Shown: positions 24,892-35,645, counted from the stretch's first letter. The stretch: 64,000 nt of DNA from Marinobacter salinus (GCF_001854125.1 NZ_CP017715.1:3782001-3846000), one strand, 5' to 3'. A program made the numbers and translations. The notes: generated by a model from the sequence alone, not told the origin.

Positions 24892-26243
24892 ATGACGGAC
24901 GAACAGTCAGTAAGGGAGGATTTGCTGGCGGAACTTGAACATACCCGCCAACGCACCCGTCAACTGATCACGTCGCTTTCAGAGGCGCAACTGGACGTGC
25001 CCTATCATCCCGGCGTGAACCCGCCACTTTGGGAGATGGGACACGCAGCGTTCTTCTATGAAGTGTTTGTCTTTAATCTCCTGGACGGCGCGCCGAGCTT
25101 TGATCCGGCCATGGACGACCTCTGGGACTCGTTCCACATTGAACACCGGGACCGCTGGAATCGTGACCTGTTTCCCGGACGGGTGGAGACGCTCGATTAT
25201 TTCGACACGATCTATGACCGGGTGGCAGAGCGTATCCGTGTGCAGCCTCTGACAGATCAGGCCTTGTATCTTTATCGCTATGCGATCTTCCACCAGAACA
25301 TGCACATTGAATCGTTGATCTGGTGCCGTCAGACGGTCGGCTATGCTGCGCCTCCGGGGATGACCCGTGAGCGCTCCTCACCGGGAACACCGGCTTCCGG
25401 CGATACGGTTATCCCCGCTGGCCGTTGGTTGATTGGCATGCCCGGTGAGTCAGAATCCTTCGCAACCAAGGATTTCGCCTTTGACAACGAGAAGCCGGGA
25501 TTCGAGGTGGATTTGGAGTCATTCGCGATTTCCCGTCAACTGGTAACGAACAGGGAGTATCTGGCGTTTGTCGATGACGGAGGTTATCGCAGACCAGAAC
25601 TCTGGTCGTTCGGGGGCGGAAGTGGCTGGAGACAGAAGTGGACATGGCTCTGGTACATGGCTGCTCGGAACCCCTCATGAGGACACCGGCACACCCGATC
25701 TACTGGCGCTGGCACGAAGGGCGCTGGCAAGAGCGTTTATTTGATCAGTGGCAACGGCTTAATCCCGATGTGCCGGTCACTCATGTCAGTTACTGGGAAG
25801 CCGAGGCTTACTGCAACTGGGCCGGAAGGAGGCTGCCGACCGAATTTGAATGGGAAGTGGCCGCTCTGGGCAATCGCCCGGGCAAGGCGTGCCGCCGATA
25901 TCCCTGGGGAAACGAGCGTCCTGACGCGTCCCTGGCGGATATGGACGGCCAGCATATGGCGCAAAATCCGGTGTTCGATTATCCGGAGGCAGACAGTCCG
26001 TTCGGATGTCGGCAGATGATCGGCGCCGTATGGGAATGGACCAGCAGCCAGTTTTTCCCCTATGACGGGTTCAGAATCGACATGTACCCCTTCATGTCGA
26101 CTCTTCAGTTCGGCGATCACAAGGTATCCCGTGGTGGCAGCTGCGCGACATCTTCGTGTCTGATCCGCGGCACCTATCGCCAGGCTTACTTGCCTCAGCG
26201 AAACGATGTATTCACCGGTTTCCGGACTTGCGCACTGTCATAG
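24892..26243 (+). pseudogene. EgtB/SenA-type nonheme iron enzyme, interrupted by a frameshift
   Basis: Two open frames together encode one protein of about 450 residues. The first part (from ATG 24892, after GAGGAAGG) has a DinB-like domain with NPPLWEMGHAAFFYE and HQNMHIESLIW, the metal-binding His set. It stops at 25680. The second part continues in the frame shifted by one base: KWLETEVDM, then AHPIYWRW, and the FGE-sulfatase fold to SRGGSCATSSCLIRGTYR. The switch falls at the G5 run 25612-25616; one extra G would restore WSFGGRKWLETEVDM. The family joins Cys or a selenosugar to trimethylhistidine (EgtB, SenA). No egtD or senB lies nearby. Confidence 0.85.
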
Positions 26244-26257
26244 CCACTTTGGCCCGG

Positions 26258-27811
26258 TCAGTGCTCCCGTTCTGCGGAACGGCCCATAATATGGCTGGCC
26301 AGGGCAACGCCGGTTTCGTTCATGGTCAGGTAGGCGTCGTTGGCCCCGGCCTCCCGGATCTGGCGGGCCTCGTCAGCGTACATGGTATGGGCTACGATGT
26401 AGCCCTTGAAGCCAAGCTTTCTGAGCATGCGCGCAGCGATGAGCTTACCCTCGATATCCCCCAACGCCAGAATTACCGAATGAACATCCGGCATGTGCAG
26501 GCCGTTCCAGAAGGAAGCGTCCTCTGCATCGGCAAAGACCACGTTACGTCCTTCCTTCTGATGCTCGCGGGCCTTGGAAGGGTCTGAGTCCAGCCCTATC
26601 AACTTCGTTTCCTGCTTCTTTAACCAGTCGTAGGCGGCCGTGCCTGTGCGCCCCATTCCCATAATCAGAACCCTGGTACTGCCCAGGGAGAGTGGCTGCT
26701 CGTCCGGGTGGTGCTTCTGGCCTTCGAAACGGCTCAGACGGTGGGCAAAACGTTCGTAAAGGCTGTGGGCCAGCCGGTTCAGCGGCGCCGAGATCAGAAA
26801 CGAGACCGAAACCGAAATGGCCAGAGGTACCAGCCACTGTGGTAAGGCAATGCTGGCGACAATAAGTCCGAACTCGCTGTAGTTGGAGAGCGCGAGAGCA
26901 CTGAGAAACCCGCTTCGGGCGCGTAACCGGAACGCAAGTAGCAGAAAGAAAAACAGAATGCCCTTCAGCGGTAGCACCAGCGCGGCTACCAGAGCAAAAG
27001 TCAGTGCCTGGCTGTCAGGAAGCCCGCCAATGCCAATTTGCAGGAAAAACCCTACCAGGAAGACTTCTTTCACACTCCACAGGGATTTGGACAATTCCTG
27101 GGAACGAGGGTGGCTGGCCAGCATCGCACCGAATACCAGAGCGCCCAGCTCCGAGCTTAGCCCGACGGATTCGAATCCATAGCCGCCCAGTACGAGTGCG
27201 AGCAATAGGCCTAGCAGGACCAGAAGTTCGTCGTGACCACTGGCATCAAGCAGCCGGAACAGTGCCGGCCGCAGCAGGGGGAGACCAAACACGATCAGTG
27301 CCCACTGGGAAGGAGTCTGACCCGCGGCCAGGCTCATGACGATCAGTGCGATCAGGTCCTGCATGATCAGGATGCCGATGGCAACACGACCATGGAAAGC
27401 CCGAAGCTCCCGTTTGGACTCCAGGACCTTGGCTGCAAGTACGGTGGAAGAAAACGACAGGGCGATCGCCAGCATGAGAGCCGTCTGCCAGGAGAGATCC
27501 ATGAGCAGATAGAGGCCAGGGGTAAAAACCGAACAGGTTATGCCGAAGTGCAGCAGGCTGCCGCCGATGACTTCCGGACTGACGATGGAGCGGAGTTTCA
27601 GTTTGAGGCCGACGGTAAACAGCAGCAGAAGCACGCCCATATGGGCGATATGGCCCAGCGCATCCGTGGCTTCTATGGCTATACCGGTGGAGGCGGACAG
27701 GCCGCTCAGGACAAAACCCGCGGCAAGGTAGCCCACCAGTGGCGGTAAACCGATGCCCTTGACCATCAGGCCAAGAACAAATGCAAATGATATCCAGATA
27801 GCTTCAGGCAT
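26258..27811 (-). CDS. CPA2-family cation:proton antiporter with TrkA-N domain (Kef/YbaL type)
   Basis: 517 residues. About 11 membrane helices of the Na+/H+ exchanger fold fill the first 375 residues (KGIGLPPLVGYLAAGFVLSG at about 18-37, IMQDLIALIVMSLA near 150). A cytoplasmic NAD-binding TrkA-N domain follows (RVLIMGMGRTGTAAYDWL at about 387-404, then LIGLDSD). This is the arrangement of KefB/KefC/YbaL, potassium efflux systems gated by nucleotides or glutathione adducts. The regulatory KefF/G partner is not adjacent. Convergent with the frameshifted EgtB-type gene. Confidence 0.88.
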   Translation of the reverse strand: MPEAIWISFAFVLGLMVKGIGLPPLVGYLAAGFVLSGLSASTGIAIEATDALGHIAHMGVLLLLFTVGLKLKLRSIVSPEVIGGSLLHFGITCSVFTPGLYLLMDLSWQTALMLAIALSFSSTVLAAKVLESKRELRAFHGRVAIGILIMQDLIALIVMSLAAGQTPSQWALIVFGLPLLRPALFRLLDASGHDELLVLLGLLLALVLGGYGFESVGLSSELGALVFGAMLASHPRSQELSKSLWSVKEVFLVGFFLQIGIGGLPDSQALTFALVAALVLPLKGILFFFLLLAFRLRARSGFLSALALSNYSEFGLIVASIALPQWLVPLAISVSVSFLISAPLNRLAHSLYERFAHRLSRFEGQKHHPDEQPLSLGSTRVLIMGMGRTGTAAYDWLKKQETKLIGLDSDPSKAREHQKEGRNVVFADAEDASFWNGLHMPDVHSVILALGDIEGKLIAARMLRKLGFKGYIVAHTMYADEARQIREAGANDAYLTMNETGVALASHIMGRSAEREH

Positions 27812-27925
27812 GAGTCAGTCTTTCAGGTGACGCTGGGCAATGCCTGCAAGGCTATCCTGTTTTGTCGGCCCGTTACAGTGGATGTAGGTCGAATCTCCCT
27901 GAATTTGCTCGAATTCTGATTTCGA

Positions 27926-28861
27926 TCACCGTTGATCGTCGATGAACTCAAGGAACAGCCTGGCAGACTCTTCGGGAGCCTCAATCATGGGCGCGTGGCC
28001 AATGCCTTCCAGAACTTCCAGGCGAGCATCCGGAATGGTCTCAGCAAACAGTTCGCCGTTACGGTAGTCAATCACCCGGTCTTCCCTGCCCCAGATCACC
28101 AGAACCGGGTCCTGGATATGGGTAATAGTGTCGCGGAATTCCGACTCGTATCCACTGTCGCGGATGGCGGTGAAAATGACCTTGTTCACCGCCTGATTCT
28201 TGATGGCCTTCTCTTCCATGACCTCAAGAACCGGCCAGGGTACAAACGGCTTTTCTTCAAGCGCGAAATTCATCAACCGCTTGAAGTCTCCGGGCTTTGC
28301 GGGAATCAGCGGGTTATCGCCCTCGAGAACCAGATCCACCAGTTCACTTTCGTATTCAAGGATGCCGGCCGGGTCGAACAAGACTGCGGTCTTGACCTGA
28401 TCGGGATAGTTGGCCGCGTAAAGGGCGGTGATGGCACCGCCCATCGAGTTGCCCATAATATGGGCTTCGCCGATTTTTAAGGCCTTCAGAATGTCGGCCA
28501 GGTGCGCGGTCTGTTCTTCAAGGCTGTACCCCAGGTCCAGTGGCTTGCTGCTTTCGCCGTGCCCGGGAAGGTCTATGGCATAGACGTTAAAGTCGCTGGT
28601 CAGTTCGCTGGCAAGGCGGGTCCAGTTATCCTTGTTCGCGCCAAAGCCATGGATCATGACGATCGCATCGCCGTTGTTCCGTTCCTGATTGCGAAGATAG
28701 GTGATTTGGAGCTCCCCCAGCTGAATGCTGTCCGCTTCCAGGCCGGCGCTGGTTCGTTCCAGGTTGATGGCGGTGTCATAAAGACTCTGGCGTGAGCAGG
28801 CGCTGAGCAGCAGGGCCGTGATGACCAGAAAAAACAGGGTAAACGGTGCTTGACGAGGCAT
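27926..28861 (-). CDS. Alpha/beta hydrolase lipoprotein (lipase-like)
   Basis: 311 residues from the ATG at 28861 (MPRQAPFTLFF); an upstream ATG at 28894 would spoil the signal peptide. The lipobox LLSAC marks an anchored lipoprotein. The hydrolase core is complete: VMIHGFGANKDNW (oxyanion), IDLPGHGES, GNSMGG with the nucleophile Ser, VIWGREDRV with the acid Asp, and GIGHAP with the His. Close in type to secreted or membrane lipases/esterases of Pseudomonas and Marinobacter. Transcribed alone, with the purD terminator downstream of its start on the far side. Confidence 0.86.
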   Translation of the reverse strand: MPRQAPFTLFFLVITALLLSACSRQSLYDTAINLERTSAGLEADSIQLGELQITYLRNQERNNGDAIVMIHGFGANKDNWTRLASELTSDFNVYAIDLPGHGESSKPLDLGYSLEEQTAHLADILKALKIGEAHIMGNSMGGAITALYAANYPDQVKTAVLFDPAGILEYESELVDLVLEGDNPLIPAKPGDFKRLMNFALEEKPFVPWPVLEVMEEKAIKNQAVNKVIFTAIRDSGYESEFRDTITHIQDPVLVIWGREDRVIDYRNGELFAETIPDARLEVLEGIGHAPMIEAPEESARLFLEFIDDQR

Positions 28862-28923
28862 GTAAGGCTCCTGGATGTGGCGGTGACAAGGCATCCTGTG
28901 CAGCGCCCTTTAAAGTACCCCAT

Positions 28924-28948
28924 AAAAAAGCCCGGTCAATGACCGGGC
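28924..28948 (-). terminator. Rho-independent terminator of purD
   Basis: Minus-strand stem GCCCGGTC / GACCGGGC with a three-base loop and six T. It lies 20 bases past the purD stop. Confidence 0.9.
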
Positions 28949-28967
28949 CCCCATTCCGTGTGCTGGG

Positions 28968-30254
28968 TCAGGATTGTTCCCGGGCTATGGCCCGATATGC
29001 AATATCCTTGCGGTAAAACGCACCGTCCCACTGGATGGTGGCTGCCAGCTTATACGCCCGCTGCTGGGCTTCGGTGACGGTATTGCCGAGGGCTGTTGCA
29101 CAGAGTACACGCCCGCCATTGGTTACAACCTGCTCGCCGTGGAGTCGTGTTCCGGCATGAAAAACCTTCTCGCCTTCCGTTTCGGTCTCCGGCAAGCCGG
29201 AAATGACGTCGCCCTTGTTGTAGCTTCCCGGGTAGCCGCCAGCGGCCAGGACGATCCCCACCGCCGCGCGGTCATCCCAGTCAGAACTGCACTGGTCCAG
29301 CTTCCCGTCGATTGCGGCACCGCAGAGCTCCACCAGGTCAGACTGCATGCGCAGCATGATTGGCTGGGTTTCCGGGTCACCAAAGCGACAGTTGAACTCT
29401 ATAACCTTGGGCGCTCCGTCGGTGTCAATCATCAGACCCGCATACAGAAACCCCTTGTAGGGGTGACCTTCGGCCGCCATGCCACGGACTGTCGGATAAA
29501 TCACTTCATCCATGATGCGCTGGTGTATGTCGTCGGTGACAACCGGTGCCGGGGAGTAAGCGCCCATTCCGCCAGTGTTGGGACCGGTATCACCATCGCC
29601 AACCCGCTTATGATCCTGGGAGGTGGCCATGGGCAGTACGTGCTCACCATCCACCATGACGATGAAGCTTGCTTCCTCGCCGTCCAGAAACTCCTCAACG
29701 ACAACACGGCTACCAGCATCGCCGAAAGCATTGCCTGCAAGCATATCCCGGATGGCGTCCTCGGCTTCGGCCAGGGTCATTGCAACAATGACACCCTTGC
29801 CTGCTGCCAGACCGTCAGCCTTGACCACGATAGGGGCACCCTGTTCGCGTACGTAGGCCAGAGCCTGGTCCACGTCCGTGAAGTTGGCGTAGGCGGCTGT
29901 CGGGATTTTCTGACGAGCCAGAAAGTCCTTGGTGAAGGCCTTGGAGCCTTCAAGCTGGGCAGCTCCCGCGCTTGGCCCGAATACTCGCAGGCCGCGCTCT
30001 TCAAACCGGTCGACAATGCCGGCGACCAAGGGTGCTTCCGGGCCTACAATGGTCAGTTCGACGTTGTTGGTGGCGGCAAAGTTGGCCAGTCCATCCAGGT
30101 CCACGACGTCGATATCGACATTTTCCAGCCCTGTTTCGCGGGCGGTGCCGGCGTTGCCCGGAGCAACAAACACTCGGTCTGCATCCGGAGATTGTGCCGC
30201 TTTCCAGGCCAGGGCGTGTTCGCGTCCACCACTGCCAATCACAAGAATGTTCAT
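28968..30254 (-). CDS. purD: Phosphoribosylamine-glycine ligase
   Basis: 428 residues, the standard length. An ATP-grasp enzyme that joins phosphoribosylamine and glycine in purine synthesis. N-terminus MNILVIGSGGREHALAWK, the family motif FGDPETQPIMLRMQSDL at about 290-306, and the ATP-binding VKADGLAAGKGVIVA near 145-159 are all visible. It lies 27 bases after purH on the same strand, the usual purHD operon, and ends at a strong terminator. Confidence 0.96.
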   Translation of the reverse strand: MNILVIGSGGREHALAWKAAQSPDADRVFVAPGNAGTARETGLENVDIDVVDLDGLANFAATNNVELTIVGPEAPLVAGIVDRFEERGLRVFGPSAGAAQLEGSKAFTKDFLARQKIPTAAYANFTDVDQALAYVREQGAPIVVKADGLAAGKGVIVAMTLAEAEDAIRDMLAGNAFGDAGSRVVVEEFLDGEEASFIVMVDGEHVLPMATSQDHKRVGDGDTGPNTGGMGAYSPAPVVTDDIHQRIMDEVIYPTVRGMAAEGHPYKGFLYAGLMIDTDGAPKVIEFNCRFGDPETQPIMLRMQSDLVELCGAAIDGKLDQCSSDWDDRAAVGIVLAAGGYPGSYNKGDVISGLPETETEGEKVFHAGTRLHGEQVVTNGGRVLCATALGNTVTEAQQRAYKLAATIQWDGAFYRKDIAYRAIAREQS

Positions 30255-30281
30255 ATTCAGAATCCTTTAGCTGGTCCGGGA

Positions 30282-31862
30282 TCAGTGACGGAAATGGCGC
30301 ATGCCGGTGAAGACCATAGCAATGCCATGTTCGTTGGCTGCATCAATCACTTCCTGGTCGCGCATTGAGCCGCCCGGCTGAATAACGGCTGTAATGCCCG
30401 CTTTGGCTGCCGCATCTATGCCGTCCCGGAACGGGAAGAAGGCATCCGATGCCATGACGGAGCCTTTGACTTCCAGGTTCTCGTCAGCGGCTTTGATTCC
30501 GGCGATTTTGGCGCTGTATACACGGCTCATCTGACCTGCGCCAACGCCAATGGTACGTCCTGCTTTGGCGTAAACGATGGCGTTGGACTTGACGTACTTG
30601 GCCACTTCCCAGGCAAACAGCAGGTCATTCAGTTCTGCTTCTGAGGGCTGGCGCTCGGTGACCACTTTAACGTCTTCCATGGCAACCATGCCGAGATCGC
30701 GGTCCTGAACCAGAAGGCCCCCGGTCACACGTTTGTAGTCCATGGTCTGGACCCGTTCACTGTCGAGCTCACCACAGGCCAGGAGCCGCACGTTTTTCTT
30801 GGCAGCCACGATTTCCACCGCTTCCGGCGCAACGGTCGGGGCGATGATGACTTCAACAAACTGGCGGTCAACGATTGCTTTGGCGGTTTGCGCATCCAGC
30901 TCCCGGTTGAAGGCGATGATCCCGCCAAAGGCCGATGTGGGGTCTGTGGCAAAGGCCAGATCGTAGGCCTGAGCGATATCGGCGCCGATGGCGACACCAC
31001 AGGGGTTGGCGTGTTTGACGATCACGCAGGCCGGATCGGCGAACGGCTTCACACACTCCAGTGCCGCATCGGTATCGGCCACGTTGTTGTAGGAGAGCTC
31101 TTTTCCCTGAAGCTGCTTTGCGGTCGCCACACAAGCTTCCCTGGGGTTGCGTTCGGCATAGAAAGCTGCGCGCTGGTGCGGGTTCTCTCCGTAGCGCATG
31201 TCCTGCACCTTCACGAACTGGGCGTTGAATGTGCGTGGGAAGTCGGCGTTGTCGTTATCCGGTGTGCGGCCACCCAGGTAGTTGGCAATAGCACCGTCAT
31301 AGCCAGCCGTGTGCTCGAAAGCTTTCACCGCCAGGTCAAAGCGAGTGCTGTAGGTCAACTCGCCGTCGTTGGCTGAAAGCTCTTTGAGTACTCGGCTGTA
31401 ATCGGAGGCATTAACCACAATGGTGACGTCGTTGTGATTCTTGGCAGCGGCGCGAACCATAGTAGGGCCACCGATATCGATGTTCTCGATGGCGGTTGCC
31501 AGATCGCAGTCCGGGTTGGCGACGGTTTCCTCGAACGGGTACAGGTTCACGATCACCATATCGATCGGGCTGATACCGTGTTCGCCCATAATGACGTCAT
31601 CAGTGCCACGACGGCCAAGGATGCCGCCGTGAATCTTCGGGTGCAGGGTTTTTACCCGGCCGTCCATCATTTCCGGAAACCCGGTGTGGTCGGATACTTC
31701 TGTCACCGGAATGTTGTTTTCCTTCAGGAGACGGAAAGTACCTCCGGTTGAGAGCAGTTCGATACCGCGTTCGGTGAGGGCTCGACCGAAGTCTACGATG
31801 CCGGTTTTATCACTCACGCTGATCAATGCGCGACGGACGGGGGAGTTAGCCTGGTTTGCCAT
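30282..31862 (-). CDS. purH: Bifunctional AICAR formyltransferase / IMP cyclohydrolase
   Basis: 526 residues. The N-terminal IMP cyclohydrolase (MGS-like) domain starts [22 protein letters not shown]; the C-terminal AICAR transformylase contains [12 protein letters not shown] and the Lys-His-Asn motif near 270. It carries out the last two steps of IMP synthesis. First gene of purH-purD. A hairpin separates it from fis upstream. Confidence 0.96.
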   Translation of the reverse strand: MANQANSPVRRALISVSDKTGIVDFGRALTERGIELLSTGGTFRLLKENNIPVTEVSDHTGFPEMMDGRVKTLHPKIHGGILGRRGTDDVIMGEHGISPIDMVIVNLYPFEETVANPDCDLATAIENIDIGGPTMVRAAAKNHNDVTIVVNASDYSRVLKELSANDGELTYSTRFDLAVKAFEHTAGYDGAIANYLGGRTPDNDNADFPRTFNAQFVKVQDMRYGENPHQRAAFYAERNPREACVATAKQLQGKELSYNNVADTDAALECVKPFADPACVIVKHANPCGVAIGADIAQAYDLAFATDPTSAFGGIIAFNRELDAQTAKAIVDRQFVEVIIAPTVAPEAVEIVAAKKNVRLLACGELDSERVQTMDYKRVTGGLLVQDRDLGMVAMEDVKVVTERQPSEAELNDLLFAWEVAKYVKSNAIVYAKAGRTIGVGAGQMSRVYSAKIAGIKAADENLEVKGSVMASDAFFPFRDGIDAAAKAGITAVIQPGGSMRDQEVIDAANEHGIAMVFTGMRHFRH

Positions 31863-31893
31863 GATTCACTTTCTTCGCTGGAGATGAACGAAT

Positions 31894-31926
31894 AAGGGCC
31901 TCGCGAATGGTTTCCGGGAGGCCCTT
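31894..31926 (-). terminator. Hairpin between fis and purH
   Basis: Minus-strand stem AAGGGCCTC / GAGGCCCTT (31926-31918 with 31902-31894), 15-base loop, followed by TTATTCG. The weak T-run means it could be an imperfect terminator of dusB-fis or an attenuator before purH. Confidence 0.6.
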
Positions 31927-31946
31927 GTCAAGTCAGGGTGTCTGGA

Positions 31947-32264
31947 TTATAGCAGACCGTACTGCTTGAGCTTCTTGCGGAGCGTGCCGCGGTTCAGACC
32001 GAGCATGGTGGATGCTTTGGTCTGGTTGTTGCGGGTGTACTTCATAACCTGCTCCAGCAGGGGCGCCTCCACTTCGGAGAGCACCAGTTGGTATACCTCG
32101 GTTACGGGCGCGCCATCGAGCTGGGCGAAGTAGTTTTTCAGGGCGACCTCGACACTGTCACGCAGGGTGACGCTGTTGCCACTGCTGTTCACCGTCTGCA
32201 ACTGGTGAATATCATCGTTGGCCGGGGTGCTCAGGTTGTCATTTGCCAAAGTCTCAGCGGTCAT
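31947..32264 (-). CDS. fis: DNA-binding protein Fis
   Basis: 105 residues, slightly longer than E. coli Fis (98). The C-terminal helix-turn-helix [20 protein letters not shown] then KQYGLL is nearly identical to the family. The preceding dimer helix [20 protein letters not shown] is also conserved. Fis is a nucleoid protein that bends DNA and activates rRNA and other growth genes. Its start overlaps the dusB stop by four bases, as in the classic dusB-fis operon. Confidence 0.95.
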   Translation of the reverse strand: MTAETLANDNLSTPANDDIHQLQTVNSSGNSVTLRDSVEVALKNYFAQLDGAPVTEVYQLVLSEVEAPLLEQVMKYTRNNQTKASTMLGLNRGTLRKKLKQYGLL

Positions 32265-33259
32265 GCTGCGAATACCTCTCCATTTCGTAAGCCTGCAAAG
32301 TACTGTTGAATGCTGTCTTTCTGCTCCAACGCATCACCGATGGTGTTGAAGCTTTTGCGGAACTGTTTGCTGTCGTCGTGTGACTGGAGATACCAGCCCA
32401 CATGTTTTCTGGCAATGCGCACACCCATGGTCTCGCCATAGAAGCTGTGCAATGCTTCCAGATGCTCGCTCAGGATCTGCTCCACTTCATGAAGTGGCGG
32501 CGCCTGAAGGTGCCGGCCGGTCTCCAGAAAATGCAGGATTTCCTGAAAAATCCAGGGCCTGCCTTGGGCTGCACGCCCGATGAGCAATCCGTCCGCCCCT
32601 GTATGCTTCAGCACAAAACGTGCTTTTTCCGGTGATGTGATGTCACCGTTGGCGAACACAGGTATGCCGACCCGCGACTTAACTTCTGCAATGGTGTCGT
32701 ACTCCGCATCCCCATTGTATTTGTCGGTGCGGGTCCGGCCATGGATTGCCAAGGCCTGGATGCCGGCATCTTCCGCCATGCGCGCTATGAGTGGTGCGTT
32801 TCGGTGATCGCGGTCCCAGCCGGTACGCATCTTCAGGGTGACCGGAATGTCGACAGCATTTACCACGGCTTCGAGAATTTCCCGGACCAGTCCTTCGTCT
32901 TTCATCAGCGCAGAGCCGGCGGCCTTATTGCAGACCTTCTTTGCCGGACAGCCCATGTTGATATCAATGATCTGGGCGCCAAATTCGGCGTTTTGGCGGG
33001 CCGCATTGGCCAGCATCTCCGGATCGCCACCCGCAATCTGAACGGATCGGGGTTCCGGCTCTCCACTGTGGTCCAGGCGGAACCTGGACTTTCGGGTATG
33101 CCAGAGTTTGCTATCCGCTATGACCATTTCTGACACCGCCAGTCCGGCACCCATCCTGCGGCACAAAAGCCGGAAGGGTCGGTCTGTTACACCGGCCATG
33201 GGCGCAACAATGAGCGGGTTGGGCAAGGTGTACGGCCCGATTTTTGCCGTTGGCAGCAT
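32261..33259 (-). CDS. dusB: tRNA-dihydrouridine synthase B
   Basis: 332 residues from the ATG at 33259; a GTG at 33277 would add six residues and neither has a strong ribosome site. An FMN enzyme that reduces specific uridines of tRNA. Motifs: [43 protein letters not shown] with the catalytic Cys, [10 protein letters not shown], and [12 protein letters not shown]. Coupled to fis. The gap 33278-33484 upstream holds the promoter; I see no other feature there. Confidence 0.94.
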   Translation of the reverse strand: MLPTAKIGPYTLPNPLIVAPMAGVTDRPFRLLCRRMGAGLAVSEMVIADSKLWHTRKSRFRLDHSGEPEPRSVQIAGGDPEMLANAARQNAEFGAQIIDINMGCPAKKVCNKAAGSALMKDEGLVREILEAVVNAVDIPVTLKMRTGWDRDHRNAPLIARMAEDAGIQALAIHGRTRTDKYNGDAEYDTIAEVKSRVGIPVFANGDITSPEKARFVLKHTGADGLLIGRAAQGRPWIFQEILHFLETGRHLQAPPLHEVEQILSEHLEALHSFYGETMGVRIARKHVGWYLQSHDDSKQFRKSFNTIGDALEQKDSIQQYFAGLRNGEVFAA

Positions 33260-33484
33260 GATCTGAGTCCGTGTCACAGCGGGTTAAGCAAGAGTCGGAT
33301 TTGAGCGGTTGTTCAATAAATAACCGATCCAGTTTCCGAAGGGCGCTAATGATACCGCCGGGGGAGGTGTGATTGAAGGGGCTGGGCGGCGAAAAAGTTG
33401 ATTATTTTTCGTGCTTTCTGGTTGACTTTTGTTCTGGTCGGTGGCCCCTGCTTGTCAACGCCAAGTAAACACCTACTAATGCCC

Positions 33485-34657
33485 TCAGGGCGAAACCGGG
33501 CGGAAGTTTATGTTGTAGTTCACTGCATCCCTGCCAGGGTCGCGGATATTAATGGCTATGCGCACCGGTGTACCTTGCGGCATGGCTTCGAGGTTTCTGC
33601 CTTCTCCGGCCAGGTATTCATCAGGCGTGAAGATGCTTTGTGCGACGATATCTCCGTTGAGGTTGGAGAACGTCAGCGCGATGGCGGGGAAGGGCTGCTC
33701 AAACGCCGCCCGGTTGATGATCACGGCATCCACCAGAAGCTGGCTGCGGTTGTCGGGATCCGTTCGGACAACCAGCTTTCGGCTTTGAATGGCGTCGACG
33801 TTGATCAGCGGCTGCAATTCACAGCCTGCCAGTTCGCACCCTTTCTCGTAAAAAGGCCGAAGCTCTGGAATGGAAGAGAGCCGGTCGAACTGGAACCAGG
33901 TGACCTGGGCTACGAGAGTGCCCGCCAGGGCCAGGACTACAAGGGTCCACAAGACTGTTCGCAGTTTGCCGCCGTTACCGCCTCCCACCGAAACCGGGTC
34001 GCGGCGGAGATCGTTGAACGGCATAGTGGCTGCCATTGATTCGGGGTTTCGGTTGTCGTCGCGATCGAAGTCAAAACCGGGCTCTGCCGGAAGCGGCTCG
34101 TAGAAGTCATCCGGCTCCGGGAGAGTGGGTGCAGGCTCAGTGGATACGGGTTCGGGCTTTGGTGTCGGAGCCGGAGGCTGCTCTTTTACTGCAGGCGCAG
34201 AGGAGGGCTTGTCGCTGTCTTGAAGGATTGCCTCTGCCCAGCTCTCATCAACCTTTTCGTGCCCGACGTCTTCGTCAGTATCCTGAAAGTCAGCCCCGGC
34301 GGTTTCGTCAACCGTGCGGAAGCTGTCGCTCAGCTCATCATCAGAGAATGTCAGTTTCGTGCCGGCATAAGGACCTTCTGCCGCATCCTCTTCAGGGTTG
34401 TCCGCAAAGACAAAATCTTCTTCCGTAGCATGCCGGTTTTCCGGAGTGGCAGCGCTGGTGCCGGGAGAGCTGTCGATGGTCGGTCGGGCGGCTCCTGGCT
34501 TTGCGGTGCGAGGAATAACCTGATGTTCAATGGCGTTGAAAACCTCCATGCAGTTGCCGCAGCGAACCTTGCCCTTGGCAATACCAAGCTGTTCATCGGT
34601 TACCCGGAATCGGGTCTGACAATTTGGGCACTGTGTCTGCAGGCTGCTCTGGGTCAT
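33485..34657 (-). CDS. Zinc-ribbon and DUF3426 domain membrane protein
   Basis: 390 residues. N-terminal zinc ribbon of the MJ0042 type (CPNCQTRFRVTDEQLG, then VRCGNC; two CxxC pairs at about 10-36). A long acidic, Pro-rich linker (60-200) follows. One membrane helix (LRTVLWTLVVLALAGTLVA, about 233-251) leads to a DUF3426 domain (ELAGCELQPLINVDAIQSR onward), outside the cytoplasm. Function unknown; the gene commonly follows prmA in gammaproteobacteria, as here (62 bases). Confidence 0.87.
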   Translation of the reverse strand: MTQSSLQTQCPNCQTRFRVTDEQLGIAKGKVRCGNCMEVFNAIEHQVIPRTAKPGAARPTIDSSPGTSAATPENRHATEEDFVFADNPEEDAAEGPYAGTKLTFSDDELSDSFRTVDETAGADFQDTDEDVGHEKVDESWAEAILQDSDKPSSAPAVKEQPPAPTPKPEPVSTEPAPTLPEPDDFYEPLPAEPGFDFDRDDNRNPESMAATMPFNDLRRDPVSVGGGNGGKLRTVLWTLVVLALAGTLVAQVTWFQFDRLSSIPELRPFYEKGCELAGCELQPLINVDAIQSRKLVVRTDPDNRSQLLVDAVIINRAAFEQPFPAIALTFSNLNGDIVAQSIFTPDEYLAGEGRNLEAMPQGTPVRIAINIRDPGRDAVNYNINFRPVSP

Positions 34658-34719
34658 GCTTCGTTCCTGAAAGCGACTAGGCTACGAGTCACGGAGTTTA
34701 GTCGTTAAGGCGGTATTCG

Positions 34720-35616
34720 TCATCTATCGTTACGTCGTCCTGTGAGGCGGATCCAGTCTTCACGCTGTTCTGGTTCGTCCATGACGAACCAGGGCTCGTA
34801 GGCGTCCATAACGTCACGTGCCTGATAGGCGAGGATGCCGGACAACACAATGTCTCCGCCCGGCCGTGTCAATGCTGCGAGGTGCGGTGCCAGGCTAATC
34901 AAAGGCTGTGCAAGAATGTTGGCGAGCATGACATCCGCTTTGGTGTCGGGCTCGTCCTCGGGTAGGTAGAGGTCCAGTTTGCTCTCATCAACGCCGTTGC
35001 GCCTGGCATTCTCGCGGCTGGCTTCTAGGGCCTGGGGGTCGGTATCGACGCCGACCACATGGTCGCACCCCAGTAGCAGGGCCGCCAGCCCGAGAATACC
35101 GGAACCGCAGCCGTAATCGATAACCTGCTTGCCCTGAACCTCATGGCCGTCAAGCCATTCCAGGCAAAGTGCTGTGGTCGGGTGAGTACCGGTGCCGAAT
35201 GCAAGGCCGGGGTCAAGCATCAGGTTGGCGGCACCCGGGTCCGGTGCTTCGTGCCAACTGGGAACAATCCAGAGCCGCTCGCCAAACTTCAGGGGGTGGA
35301 AGTCCTCCATCCAGGCTCGCGCCCAGTCTTTGTCTTCAACCAGTGTGACGTCTATTTCTGCGAGGCTCTGCTGGCTTTGCTGGTGCCAGGCGTCGCGGAT
35401 GTCCGCACATAGCTGATCGATGTCCCGGTCGGACTGGAACAGGCCGGTGACCGTCGTATGGCTCCACAACGGCGTTGTTCCCGGATCTGGTTCGTAAAGA
35501 GGCTGGTCGGCGGCATCTTCCATGGAGACGGCATCCGCGCCCATCTCCATGAGCAGATCTTCAAGCTGGTCCGCATTGTCCGGATCAGCCGGGATCTGGA
35601 GTTGTATCCACGGCAT
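34720..35616 (-). CDS. prmA: Ribosomal protein L11 methyltransferase
   Basis: 298 residues, standard length. It methylates lysines and the N-terminus of ribosomal protein L11 with SAM. Motifs: PGLAFGTGTHPTTALCLEWL at about 135-154, VIDYGCGSGILGLAALLLG (SAM site), and MLANILAQPLISLAPHL at about 228-244. It follows accC by 29 bases on the same strand, the usual accBC-prmA order. Confidence 0.95.
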   Translation of the reverse strand: MPWIQLQIPADPDNADQLEDLLMEMGADAVSMEDAADQPLYEPDPGTTPLWSHTTVTGLFQSDRDIDQLCADIRDAWHQQSQQSLAEIDVTLVEDKDWARAWMEDFHPLKFGERLWIVPSWHEAPDPGAANLMLDPGLAFGTGTHPTTALCLEWLDGHEVQGKQVIDYGCGSGILGLAALLLGCDHVVGVDTDPQALEASRENARRNGVDESKLDLYLPEDEPDTKADVMLANILAQPLISLAPHLAALTRPGGDIVLSGILAYQARDVMDAYEPWFVMDEPEQREDWIRLTGRRNDR

Positions 35617-35645
35617 ATATTTTCCTGCATTGATGATGTGGGACG

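Noticed and set aside
28974-30368. 464-codon plus-strand frame opposite purD
   Set aside because: purD is intact on the minus strand with all motifs; the opposite frame has no family features.
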